From Phaseolus vulgaris (lineage: Eukaryota > Streptophyta > Magnoliopsida > Fabales > Fabaceae): 64,000 bases of DNA. Position 1 is the first letter of the stretch, and every line of letters starts with the position of its first letter. The notes beneath the pieces were generated by a model. That model saw only the letters and a list, made by a program, of their open reading frames with translations. It did no database searches and was not told the origin of the DNA. The stretch is from positions 22,475,932-22,539,931 of the forward strand of contig NC_023753.2 of the NCBI RefSeq assembly GCF_000499845.2, in the 5' to 3' direction. Made by a program: the position numbers and the translations under genes. Of this stretch, positions 11,989-24,184 are shown piece after piece.

Positions 11989-13603
11989 TGTTAGGTTCAA
12001 TAGTGTCAAAGTTCAAGAGAGGGGGGGGAGGGGTGAATTGACCTTTTAAAAGTTTCGCACAGAATCAGATATTGTCACAATACACAGAAAATAAATCGAT
12101 TTATTTAGCAATGAACAAATTTGTTTTTTTACTGTTTATGTACTTTAAGGCGTTTATCCCAATTGAATAAACTTTGATTTTAAGATTGAGTTAGATGATC
12201 TACAGGCAAAGTTCAAATTGATTTTTGCAGAATTAAAACAGTGAGCTTCAGCAATTAATCACAACCTTTGAATACAAAGCCAATGCTTGTTTTTTAAAAC
12301 ACTTGACAGATTGTATTAACCTTCACAGGGCATGAAATTTACTGATGTTTCACCACATATGGATTTATGCAGAAGTTCTTTAGAAAATCAAGAACAGTAT
12401 ATACGTGCCCAGAAAGAACAGATTCAATTACAATTGAACAGATTTATTTCTTGACAGTTTAGTTTATTCAGCAGTTATTGAGTGCAGAGATTAAGAGAGA
12501 ATGAACACAAAGCAATTATACTGGTTCACTCCAATGAGCTACATCCAGTCTTCACCTAATCCAAAGTGAAATTCACTAAAACACAATTCAAACAATTACA
12601 AACACCACTGTTCTTGAACCCTACAAGAACATGGCAAACCTTGCTGAAAAACACTATTCCAGCACACACAACTCTTCAAGAAACCCTATCAAGAAGAGAT
12701 TACAACCACACTTTTACAAGAAATGAAATATGAAACGAATACACCTGATAGAGGATGCAAAATTCTGCCTTAGACCAGTAGAACAGATTGCTCACACAGT
12801 AGCAACACCTCTAACCAAGCCCTAGAGCCAACCAAGAACAAGCACACTTTGTGATTTGGAAAATCTTTCAAGGACACATGCTAATTCTCTGAAAATCCTT
12901 AGTTCTCTGTTGTAAAACTTCTTTTCTCAATTGTATGATTCTCCTTTGAACGTAAGAACAAGCTCTCTTTTTATAGAAAAACAACTTATAACAGATTTTC
13001 AAAAAACAGTTAAAGCTGTTACAAAAAGAACATATTGAAAATAAAATGAATAGATTTATTTTCAAAAGTGGTTAGAGAATCTGTTATGTGAAGGAGACTT
13101 AGTCAAACACTCTGGTACAAGGATAAAACGAAAAAACCTTTTAAGGTAAACATAGCACCAGACTAAAAAGAATTTATTCATTTACAGATGAACAAATTTA
13201 TTTTTCAAAACAATAACAGAAACTTCTTAACAAGTGAAACACAATCGTTTTGATGGAGTGAAAACTTAGTCAAAATACTTGATGCACAAACCACGATGTT
13301 TGAAAACACTTAATCAAAGCATCAGCTTAAGAAAAGAATCTATTCATTTAGAAAAGAACAGATTCATTTTTTATGTAGTAAGGGTATTTTTGCAAAACAT
13401 GTGAAAAACAGTTTCAGAAAACTTGTGCTTGCTCTTATCACATGGTCAGGGGTTAAGAGGTGAGTTACCTAGCAAAAAGCCTACTCTAAACAACCTCTAA
13501 ACTATACCTAAGGCATTCTTAAAGCAAATGTAAATACAAATGAAATTTACACAAATGGCTTCATCAAACACATGCCTTGAAGGGGCATCAACCATCTTCA
13601 ACA
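11989..13603 (-). repeat. 3' LTR of the SIRE-like copia element (1615 bp)
   Basis: On the minus strand it starts TGTTGAAGATGG right after the polypurine tract and ends CCTAACA at 11989. It matches the 5' LTR over about 800 bp but keeps about 655 bp (roughly 12320-12975) that the 5' copy lacks. The deleted part includes the short 'TTTTTATAG'/'CTATAAAAAG' stretch near 12970, a candidate minus-strand TATA box. Confidence 0.85.
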
Positions 13604-13615
13604 ATCTCCCCCTGT
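13604..13615 (-). promoter_or_regulatory. Polypurine tract of the copia element
   Basis: Minus-strand CAGGGGGAGAT immediately precedes the LTR start TGTTGAAG. It is the expected plus-strand primer for reverse transcription. Confidence 0.75.
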
Positions 13616-13949
13616 TTGATGGAGACAAAACCCCATAGCTCTGTTGCTTTAAGAACCTGTACTGCACCAAATACCAAACTAAAAGGTTGAAACAATGCAT
13701 AACATGTGAATCAGTTTTAAGGTACAAAATGTAACTTCCTGTATCACCTAGCTTCACCTAGCACGGTGAGCTATTTTTCTCCCCCTTTGGATTCATCAAA
13801 CAACATTTAAGCATAGAGAAAGATAAAAACAGAAAGATAACACAACCATATTAGTCCAGAAACAAATACAAATTGTTCCACATTGCAGAAATATAAACTG
13901 ATAAAGGAAAGCATGGAAAGCAAGATACTTCTAATCTTTGTAGTATAAT

Positions 13950-15290
13950 TCTGCCAGTTGCAACTGAACTCCTTCAATTTGATCATCAAGATACTGAAAC
14001 CTTGCTTGAGTTGTCTCAAAGTATGCCCTCTATTCTGCTGTCATGGCATCAAGGCGATACAGAACCTGCCTCTCAAACATGGATAAAGGTTCACCTCTAT
14101 ATTCTGGAGTTTGATAGGCAACAATAGCATTTTGATGAGTTGCAGCATCTTCTTCATGCATTGATTGGAGAGCAGGTGAATCTCCTCTGATTTCTACAGA
14201 TGGAGAACTCATCCTTTGACTTCCAGCATGATCAGCAGATGGCTCTTGCCCGTAGGAGTGATGGATAACATAACATGAATGTTCTGCAGCTTGAGCAGTG
14301 TCATCTTCCATGGGAACAGCCTCATCTCCATCTTCATTGTTGAGGTTTGAGGCTCCATGTTCTTCTTGAGGATTTTTGCCTTTGAGAAACACCCAACAGT
14401 CCTCCACTTTATGAAACCCCATTTTTGTGAGAGTTGAGTTGTCAATCTCACTTACAGCTTTGATGGTTTCATTTCGCTCATTAGAGGTGTCAATGCCAAA
14501 GTAATCAATCAATTTTGAAACAAGAATAACATAAGGAAAGCGATAACCAGTTAATCTTTTTGGATTTCAGCATATGCTCAATGATGATATACACCCAGTT
14601 AACCTTGATCAGATTCATGATGCAGTATAAAAGGATTAAATCCTCTTCTTGTAGAACAACATGATTTGTACCTCTAGGGATGAGCTGCCATGCAATGATG
14701 TAGGCAACTAGACGTGGAGTTAGGTTTAGATTATCTGCATGGAATCTACTTATACTTTGGACAGGGTTTCTCATACAACTTCTGTAATATTGGATTTTGT
14801 TGAACTCCTGAATTCCACTTGTGTTCCCTTTTCCAACCTTTAGACCAGAATATTTGATACCAGCCACTGAATTCCAAACTTCACTGGTGACCTTCATCTT
14901 GATGCCTTTCACATAGGATACAATGTTCTTTCCATCCAGAGTTAGATTTGTGTAAAACACTTTAACCAAGTCAGGGTATACATTACCAGTTAATTCCAGC
15001 AGCTTTATCAGTTTCTGATGCTTCAGTGCAGACCTTGTTTCGGCCAGTTTTTCAGATTTCAGCCAGTTGAAATCCAGCACCTTGGGTATGTTGATCTGTT
15101 TTCTGCTCATCTCGTGAATGTAGGCATTGATTCCTTCTTCATCTCCAGCAAACCAACTTTCTAGAACTCCCTGAAAGTTGCTTTGGCTTTCCTGGTTTTT
15201 CTTTTTCTGTCTTGAAGAGGAAGCGATGGTTGAACCAGATTTTTTCTTTTGATTTAAATGGTGAGCAACGAGTAAGGGCAGCCAATGTGG
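13950..15290 (-). pseudogene. Additional env-like / Transposase_32-type ORF of the copia element
   Basis: The gene lies between RNase H and the 3' LTR, where SIRE-type elements carry an envelope-like ORF. It opens with a basic Ser/Lys/Gln-rich leader (about 15180-15290). The main frame (14505-15110) holds 'VLDFNWLKSEKLAET' and 'YPDLVKVFYTNLTLDG', a block shared with plant Transposase_32 and Athila ORF1-like proteins. A frameshift near 14510 leads to an acidic, variable segment (14030-14512). A heptad-like tail, 'FQYLDDQIEGVQLQ', follows near 13960-14000. Strong hydrophobic frames farther down (13807-14000) may be chance. The family's function is unknown; 'envelope-like' reflects position, not proven membrane fusion. 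Confidence 0.65.
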
Positions 15291-15489
15291 GTAGCAATTT
15301 CACACATATTTATATTGAAAAAATGAATGGGTTGATGGAGCAGTTAAGAACAGATATGCACGAGGATTTTATTCTCTGAAAATGTGTAGAGAATCTTTGA
15401 AAATGTGCAGCAAATATTTGGGGTCACGATGCACACATATCACACCAAAGTCATTCAATTGTTGTCTTAGCCATATGGTTTGAGCACAA

Positions 15490-17146
15490 CAACTCCCTGC
15501 TGCAATGTACTATGCTTCAGCAGTGGAGAGAGCAACATATGCCTGTTTTTTGCATTGCCATGAGATCAAACTTGATCCAAGCAAGTGACAGATACCACTG
15601 GTGCTCTTCCTATCAATTTTGCAACCTGCAAAATCTGAATCAGAAGAACCAGTCAAACTTAATGAAATGTTACCTGGATACCACAAGCCAACTTCTTTAG
15701 TTCCTTGAAAATATTTCATAATCCTTTTGGCAACATTGAAGTGTGATTCTTTAGGAGCAGATTGAAACCGAGCACACATGCACATTGCAAACATTATGTC
15801 AGGCCTGCTGGTAGTGAGATACAGTAGGGATCCTATGAGTCCTCTGTATTTAGTTTCATCAACAGGAATTCCAACTTCATCATGATCCAAGTGACAGCTA
15901 GTTGAGAAGGGTGTGCTGATTGGTTTGCACTTGTCCATTTCAAATTTTCTCAGCAGATCCTTGCAATACTTGGCTTGATTCAAGAATATGCCTTCCTTGA
16001 GTTGTTTGACTTGCAAGCCTAGAAAATAGTTCAACTCACCCATCATTGACATTTCAAACTCACTCTTCATGATTTCCACAAAAGTTTCACACAATTCTCC
16101 ATTGTTTGATCCAAAAATGATGTCATCCACATATACTTGTACTAGAATTGTGTCATCTCCTTTGTTCTTAATGAAAAGGTCTTATCTGATGTGCCTCTGT
16201 CATAGCCTTGTGAGGTGAGGAAATCACTTAGCCTCTCATACCATTGCCTTGGAGCTTGCTTGAGCCCATAGAGAGCCTTTTTGAGTTTGAACACATGTCA
16301 TGGATGCTGATGGTCTTCAAAACCTGGTGGCTGTGAAACAAATACCTCTTCATTTATATAACCATTCAAGAAGGCACTTTTCACATCCATTTGAAATAGC
16401 TTGAACCCTTGGATGCAGGAGAAGGCAAGTAGTAATCTAACAGCTTCTAGCCGAGCCACTGGTGCATATGTCTCATCATAGTCTATTCCTTCTTCTTGAT
16501 TATACCCTTTAGCCACTAGTCTAGCCTTATTTATGGTAATCACCCCATGCTCATCCATCTTGTTTCTGAATACCCATTTTGTTCCAATGATATTCATTTC
16601 AGGTATTCTAGGAACAAGTGTCCATACCTCATTTAGAGCAAATTGATTCAGTTTGAGGGCTTCATTCAGATTTTTGGGCTCCACTTGAGATACAAAGGCC
16701 ATTGTCTCACAAAAGTTATTCAGGGATTTCCTAGTTGATACTCCTTTCTCAATGTTCCCAATGACATTATCAAGGGTTAGATCTCTTGGGGTTTTCCATT
16801 CTTTTGGCAAACCTGCAGAAACAGTAGGTTCTTAGATAACATGTGAGTCAGCAGTATCAATATGAATCGATTTATTTTGATTTAAATCAGATTTAAATTC
16901 ATCACATTCAAGGTCATCTGCAACAGTTTTAGATATGCTATGATCAACTTCATCAAATACAACATGCATTGATTCTTCTACTATGAGTAATCTTTTATTG
17001 AAGACTCTATATGCATGATCATTCAAAGCATAACCAATGTGAACACCTTCATCATATTTAGCATCAAACTTACCTAAATTCTCTTTGCCATTATTCAATA
17101 CAAAGCATTTACACCCAAGCACTCTAAGGTGACCCACACTAGGTTT
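15490..17146 (-). pseudogene. SIRE-like copia pol: integrase end, reverse transcriptase, RNase H
   Basis: The segment at 16832-17146 continues copia integrase ('HLRVLGCKCFVLNNG'), directly adjoining the nested gypsy LTR. After a TAA nonsense codon at about 16830 comes RT (16298-16810) with 'NEVWTLVPR', '[14 protein letters not shown]', '[19 protein letters not shown]' and '[12 protein letters not shown]'. A frameshift near 16290-16140 separates this from the YVDD strand (about 16130). 'SEFEMSMMGELNYFLGLQVK' follows, then RNase H with 'DSDFAGCKIDRKSTSG' and a final 'ALSTAEA'. These blocks closely follow SIRE/Maximus copia elements. Together they would copy element RNA into DNA. Confidence 0.85.
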
Positions 17147-17831
17147 TGATGGCATTGAGCTCTTCTCTTTTACGGTTTTTGTGGTGGTTTGCGAAAGCTT
17201 CAATGGGTTGTAGGTGGAGCAAGGCTCTCCTAAGAGTTGTGGTAGCCTTGGAGGTGCTTGAAGAGTAGGAGTGTGAGAGAGGTTCGACCAGCTCTCTTTG
17301 GTAGGTGAAAGGGTTGAAGATTAAAGACCTAAATCTAGAGAGATTCTAGGCAAGAGAGTAAGAATGACACATTTTGGCAGCATTTCATTACTCAAATTAA
17401 TCTTGGATTTACATGAGGTAGGCTCCTCCTTAAATAGCCTAGGAGGACCGGAAATGCACATGTAAATGAAGGGAAAATGCTATCCAAATTACATGTAAAT
17501 GTGAGCACATGGAAAATGTGAGCACATGGTGCACCTAGCCTTCACATGGCCGGCCTAGGTTAGTTTAGTAGGTTCTAGAAATTGTAAACTAACTTAGGTA
17601 ATCCTAGTTTAATCCTAATTGCAATTTAAACAATTAACAAAAGTAATTGGATCGTAAAAATAAAGTTATGCTACGCTTGATGGGCTTTCTTGGAACATGT
17701 ATAGATAGGTTTCCCTTCCATCCGTGGCCTTGTTCCAATCTTCATCAAGTCTTTTAGTCATAGCTCTTGTGGTTGGTCCTAGAGGTCTTTGTGGGTGACC
17801 TTCTTTTAAGCTGCTTGGCCCTCCTCCATCA
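17147..17831 (-). repeat. 3' LTR of the CRM-like element
   Basis: The minus-strand copy follows the purine-rich stretch 'CCAAGGGGGAGGGGATGA' (about 17832-17850). The last roughly 55 codons of the pol frame are encoded inside this LTR. Confidence 0.9.
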
Positions 17832-20812
17832 TCCCCTCCCCCTTGGAAAGGATTTGTGCTCAAATCCAAATCGTCCTCGTCTTCATTGGTACCTACAAAT
17901 GGAGATAAATCAATTACTTTAAAAGTATCATGAACTCCATATTCAATAGGTAAATCCAATTTGTAAGCATTATTGTTGACTTTCTTGAGGACTCTGAAGG
18001 GTCCATCACCATGGGGACTAAGTTTGGACTTTCTCTTAGTAGGAAATCTATCTTTTCTAAGATGAAGCCAAACTAAGTCTCCTTCCTCAAAAATTATTTC
18101 TCTCTTCCCTTTATTGTTGTATTTTGCATACTTTTCATTTTGTTGTTGTATTTGGAGTTTAACCTTCTCATGTAGTTTCTTAACAAAATCGGCTTTGACA
18201 ACTCCTTCCTTATGCACAAATTCTTGTGGATTAGGAAGAGGTAACAAATCCAAGGGTGTAATAGGGTTAAATCCATTTACAACTTCAAAAGGAGAAGCAT
18301 TAGTAGTTTTGTGAACTACTCTATTGTAAGCAAATTCAATGTGGGGAAGGTACTCATCCCAAGATTTGTGGTTACCCTTCATGATTGCCCTAAGCATAGT
18401 ACCAAGAGATCTATTGAGTACTTCGGTTTGGCCATCCGTTTGAGGATGACAAGATGTTGAAAATTGTAGTCTTGTGCCAAGCTTTCCCCAAAGGGTTTTC
18501 CAAAAATGGCTTATAAACTTTGGATCTCTATCGGATACTATACTTCTTGGTAAACCATGAAGTCTCACCACTTCTCTAAAGAATCTAGAAATATTTTGAG
18601 CATCATCCACTTTGTGACAAGGAATAAAATGGGACATTTTACTAAAACGGTCCACTACCACAAAGATGGAGTCATGACCTCTTGCAGTCCTAGGAAGTCC
18701 TAATATGAAATCCATGCTAATATCTTCCCAAGGAGCATTTGCAATCGGTAAAGGGGTATATAGTCCACGAGGCATTGTTATAGACTTTGCTTTTAAACAT
18801 GAAATGCATCTAGAACAAGGTCTTTGGACATCTTTTCTCATGTGTGGCCAATAAAATTTTCCTTTTAAAAGATCAAGAGTCTTGTCAACTCCAAAATGGC
18901 CCATGAGACCCCCCTCATGTGATTCTTTTACAAGAAGCTTTCTATGTGTACCTTGGGGAATACAAAGTTTGTCTTCCTTAAAAAGATATCCCTCGGTCAC
19001 ATAATAACCTTCTTGTGCTCTATGTTCACATTTAGCATAGATGGATGAAAAGTCTTGATCTTCTTGATAAAGTTCTTTTATGTGGTCAAATCCAAGAATT
19101 TGGGCACCAAGTTTTGAAAAGAGCACATGTCTCATTGAGAGAGCATCCACCACTATGTTTGTGCTTCCCTTCTTGTATTTGATAACATAAGGAAATTGTT
19201 TAAGAAATTTCATCCATTTTGCATGTCTCTTATTGAGCTTGTGTGGGCCTTTCAAATATTTTAAAGACTCATGATCACTATGAATGACAAATTCTTTTGA
19301 AACAAGATAGTGTTCCCAAGTCTTTAAGGCCCTCACAAGTGCATAGAGCTCTTTGTCATAGGTGGGGTAGTTAAGGGTGGCTCCATGAAGTTTTTCACTA
19401 AAATAAGCAATGGGATGTCCACCTTGTAACAAAACCGCACCTATGCCCACCCCCGATGCATCACATTCTATCTCAAAAGTTTTAGCAAAATTTGGAAGAG
19501 CTAGAATGGATGCATTGGTGAGTTGAGCCTTTAGCTTTTGAAAGGCTTGCTCATGCTTTTCATTCCAACAAAATACAATATCCTTCTTTACAAGCTCATT
19601 GAGAGGTGAAGCTATGCTTGAAAAATTTGGCACAAAGCGTCTATAAAAGCTAGCTAAACCATGAAAGCTTCTCACATCACTTACATTTTGTGGAGTTGGC
19701 CATTCTTGGATGGCTTGGATTTTCTCGGGGTCAACATGTACCCCCTTTTTATTTACTATAAAGCCTAGAAAAACTATACTATCCACACAAAAAGTACACT
19801 TATCCCTATTGGCAAACAAACTATTATTCCTAAGCACTAGAAGAACTTCCCTAAGGTGACTTAGATGGTCTTCTAGGTTTTTGCTATACACTAAGATGTC
19901 ATCAAAGTATACTACTACATATTTACCTATACAATCTCACAAGGCATGATTCATGAGCCTCATGAATGTACTAGGTGCGTTAGTGAGACCAAAAGGCATC
20001 ACCAACCACTCATATAGTCCAAACTTAGTCTTAAAAGCGGTTTTCCATTCATCACCCTCCTTGATTCGAATTTGGTGATATCCACTTTTAAGATCAATTT
20101 TGGAAAATATAATTGACCCATGTAACTCATCAAGCATGTCATCAAGCCTTGGGATTGGATGCCTATACTTTATGGTGATGTTGTTAATTGCTCGATAATC
20201 ACAACACATTCTCCATGTTCCATCCTTTTTGGGCTCCAACAAGACAGGTACAGCACAAAGGCTTAGGCTCTTTTGAACCCAACCCTTCTCCAACAAGTCT
20301 TGAACTTGAGACTCTATCTCCTTTGTTTCCTCGAGGTTAGTTTTATATGCTGGCCTATTTGGTAGGCTTGCCCCTGGAATCAAGTCAATTTGATGTTCTA
20401 TACCTCTAAAAGGAGGAACTCGATTGGATCCCTCTTTAGAGAATATATCTTCAAATTCACTTAAAAGATTTGTAACTTGAGGAGGTAGACTCTTGGGTTC
20501 AAGATTTGTGGTAGCGCATGTAAGTGTTCCTTTACAAAAGATTAGGCTAGGTTTTGCAACAAGAAGCATATTTTCCAAGGTGTTTTCAAAAGGTTTGTCT
20601 TGTTGAATAACCTTGTGGGAAGGAACACTCTTCTCCCACGCCTTTCTATCCTTAAGGATTTTCTCTTTTTCTATCTCTCTTTTTTTTTCCTCATCCCTGT
20701 TTTGTTTCATTTGTATTTGATCTCTTACCACTTGGGAGTGTGGTAAAGGATTAAGTACAAATTTTTTATGCCTATGGGTGAAGGAAATCTCATTAGTTAG
20801 ACCATCGTGCAA
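17666..20812 (-). pseudogene. CRM-like gypsy pol: RT, RNase H, integrase
   Basis: One frame is broken only by a TGA at about 19938. RT (19937-20812) has '[20 protein letters not shown]', '[20 protein letters not shown]' and '[20 protein letters not shown]'. After the stop comes '[14 protein letters not shown]'. RNase H follows ('[12 protein letters not shown]', '[11 protein letters not shown]'), then the integrase HHCC finger ('[15 protein letters not shown]', '[12 protein letters not shown]'). The DDE core follows: '[12 protein letters not shown]', '[15 protein letters not shown]', '[13 protein letters not shown]'. The C-terminal module '[16 protein letters not shown]' is CRM-like. There is no classical chromodomain. 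The tail, including '[15 protein letters not shown]', runs into the 3' LTR, as reported for CRM elements. The TGA probably arose from an arginine CGA codon, because related proteins have Arg there (family knowledge). Confidence 0.9.
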
Positions 20813-22295
20813 GGTTTTCTTATCAAATTGTCATGGTCTACCTAATAAGATATGGCAAGCTTCCATAGGTACTACATCACATAAAACTTTGTCTTTGTAG
20901 TTACCTATAGAGAACTTGATTCCACTTGCTTATCTACACTTAGTTCCCCATTCTCATTGATCCATTGTAGTTTGTAAGGTTTAGGATGAGAAACTACTTG
21001 TAGATTGAGTTTCTCAACCATCCTAGCGCTATAGCAATTGCAGCTTGATCCACTATCCACAATGAATAGCATATATTTTCTAAAACATTGCATCTTGTGT
21101 GAAAGATGTTCTCCCTTTGTGTTTCTATGGATGCACTAGGTTGATTGTTGAGGGTTCTCCTAATCATTAATAGCTCCCCCTCTAAAGGATTTACCCTTTC
21201 ATCATCTCCCCCTTCCTTTTCTTTTTCACTAGGCTCATCCTCACCACTAGTGTATTCATCTACTCCTTTTAGGAACAAAGATCTTTGGTTTGGACATTGT
21301 GCTTGCACATGTCCTCTTCCAAAGCACTTAAAGCATTTGGTGTCCCTAGCTCGGATGGGTGGGGTGGAGGTATCCTTTGCTAAAGGTTTGGTAGTTTCTT
21401 TTGGTTTCTCTCTAGATGAACTACCTTCCCTCTTAAAATCTCTCATGGGATAAAAGTTAGAATATGAAGCTACCCTTTGACTTGAAGTTTTGCGCAAATT
21501 TTGTTGTTCAACTTTAATGCAAAGTTGAACCAAATCATTCAAGTCTTGATAGGGGAGAAGTTCAACCCTATCTCTTATCTCAAGAGTGAGCCCACTTAGG
21601 AACCTTGCTATGGTGGTGACCTCTTCCTCTCTAATAGATGCTCTCATCATGTAAAGCTCCATTTTTTGTCTATACTCTTCTACACTCATATTCCTTTGTT
21701 GGAGTCTTTGGAGCTTGTCCATTAACTCCCTATTGTAGTAGGAGGGTATGTAGCGACATCTTAGGGCTCCCCTAAGGTCATTCCAATATTCAATGGAAGG
21801 CTCCCTATGAAGACGTCTATCTCTCTCTTAAGAGGTCCACCAATACATGGCATTTCCTTGAAAGCTAAGGGTGGTTAAGGGCATTTTCCTTTCTTCACTC
21901 ACCCTATGGCAAGCAAAAAGTTGCTCTACCTTCATCTCCCAATCTAGGTATACTTCTACATCTTCTTTACCATAGAAATGAGGTAGATCTACCCTAACCT
22001 CCCTTGGGCTTTCTTGCTCTCTTCTTCTACTTCTCCTAGGGGGTGGTTGATAGTAATCATTGATTCTAAGACTTTCCTCCCCTAGAGAATCATGATCTTT
22101 GGAGTTAGATGCATGAGTATGTGATTTTTTTGAATTTTGAGAATTCTCATCCTTTGCTTTAGTCAATTCATTAATTTTGGCCTCATTCTTCAATTGTCTA
22201 TATGAAATTAATTGAACGTCCTTGGAAAGTTGTCTTAAGAGAGATTTTAAGGACTTCACATAATTTTCAATAGATTTAGAGGAGTGAGAAGACAT
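20813..22295 (-). pseudogene. CRM-like gypsy gag and protease
   Basis: Gag occupies 21828-22295 and 20994-21722, the same frame interrupted by a stop near 21828. It starts with ATG at 22295. It carries an Arg/Pro-rich linker ahead of 'REVRVDLPHFYGKEDVEVYL', the retrotransposon gag core ('QRNMSVEEYRQKMELYMMRA'), and a CCHC knuckle 'CFKCFGRGHVQAQC' near 21320. After a frameshift the aspartic protease follows, with 'FIVDSGSSCNCYSARMVEKL' near 21050. Its D-S-G motif is retained. A further frame change lies between about 20905 and 20812. Gag packages the RNA and protease processes the polyprotein. Confidence 0.85.
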
Positions 22296-24184
22296 GACTA
22301 AAACTTTGTGTTTAGAAATGCTTTACTTTAAGAAAGAAGAGTAAAGTTAATGAAGGTAGTTTTCCAGGTAAGAGAGGTAAGTCACAAATGACTACTTAAA
22401 TACCAAGTCTTGCCTTAGCCAAAAACTATCCCTCAAAATCTTCACACAATTCTTTCTTTAGGTAAATCACTTAGAACACAATGAGGATGGAGAAATCAAA
22501 TTTTATGCAAGAAAACAATGCAAAGCTATCTAACAACTAAAGCAATTTATCAAAGCTTTAAACAAAGATAAGCATAAGCAAATTAAAGTAAGATTAAACA
22601 AAATATTGATGTAAGGAAAAACTAGCTAAAACAATTAACAAAGGCTAACCTAGAAAGCTTAAACTAGTCGTTTCCTAGGTGAGGCTTCTTAGACACTTTG
22701 AGCCTTTGAAGACACACTCACCGTCTAATTCGTGATTAATCCACTAATTAAAAAGAGTGAAATGTAATTACAATTCAAGAAATGCAAAGAAATTAAATTG
22801 CACAAATTAAATTTCAGCAATGCACTCCTTTGATTTGTTGTTGCTCTTCTTTGTTGTGTCCTTCAAAGTGTATGGTGTATTTTGGTATTTGTATTTGTTG
22901 TTGCCCCTTGCCTTGATCCTCTTATGATTTAAGCAATTAAATTCTCCAAAACAGTACCTACCAAGTAGAGCTAGACTCTCCTCAAGTCAATTTCCACTCA
23001 ACAAGCACCAATTGAAATTTATCCACCAACAATATAGAGGTCAAGAAAAGAAAGCAAGAAACAATTGAATTTTAAAAACAACACCACTGCAATTGGAATT
23101 AATGATATGACACAACTAGAAAGAGTTCAGAATGAAATTGGACAAGCAAATAAAATAGGCACTCAATAAAGGATGACACACAAAAGAAACCTAAAGATTG
23201 GCACTAGATTTGATTTGAAAAACCAAAACAACACTACTGAAAATATTGTGGTTCAGAAAGTGTGACTTCAAAGATTTACGCTAAGCTGGCTATTTTGTAT
23301 TTGCTTCTGAAAATTTAAACACAAACAATTCAGTTTCTTAAAAAACTTTTGGAGTTGGTTTCACTCCAATCACATGCACCAATTAATTGTGATAATTTTT
23401 CTAAAATCAGTGTCCAATTACCGTCAGTTGTAGCGCCAGAATGCACACTTTTTTTTGTGTGATTTATCTTTTTTTTCTATTTGTTTTTTTCAACTGATTC
23501 TTTTTGTCTTCTTTTGCTAACACTTCAAATCACTGAAATCCAGAATCTCATAATTTTATTTTGACGTATTTAATTTTCATAAAACAAAACAGTCAGAACA
23601 GAATTTGTTAAAAACAGAGGATTCTAAAATCTGTTATTAAAAACAGAATGAGATACTTCAAAAACACAATGGAATGAATGTGATGGAATTTGTATGGATC
23701 TAGCATACAAATATGAACTCAAACTAAAAGGAAAAATGCACCAAAGGATCAAATCAAAACAGAATTCAGATTAAGCACTCAAATCAAAACAAGAAACAAA
23801 TGAATCAAGAAAAGTACTACTAAAATTTGTTGACAATTTTGGAATTACATGACTTGACAAAACTTATAGATCCAGAAAATAAAATGACTCAAACACATCA
23901 TATGAACCAAATAGAAATTCAAGCAAGACTCAAATATCCTAAAATAAAAACAGCAACACAATTCACCATAGAATCCTACACAAAATTGAAAATAAGATGC
24001 TCAAGCACAAATTGAACAATTTCTACCGATTGAAATGCTTATAATAGCATCCAAATCAAATTAAAAACGTAAAAACAGCAAGAAAACATGAACAAAAGAT
24101 GAACAACATGAAGATAAGAAGAACTCAAGCACAAAAATGAAAAGAGATACTTATCTCTTGAAGACCATAGCTCTATATACCAAA
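22296..24184 (-). other. Long untranslated leader of the CRM-like element
   Basis: About 1.9 kb between the 5' LTR and the gag ATG has no significant frame. Adjacent to the LTR, minus-strand TGGTATATAGAGCTATGG (about 24163-24181) resembles an initiator-Met primer site with a TATA-for-TCA change. The leader is A-rich and contains several upstream ATGs. Confidence 0.6.

Noticed and set aside
13807..14019. Strongly hydrophobic minus-strand frame as an envelope transmembrane segment
   Set aside because: It lies in a T-rich tract after the env-like ORF and in a different frame; T-rich DNA gives hydrophobic peptides by chance.
21145..21453. Plus-strand frames across the CRM-like gag
   Set aside because: Antisense shadows of gag; no independent signal.
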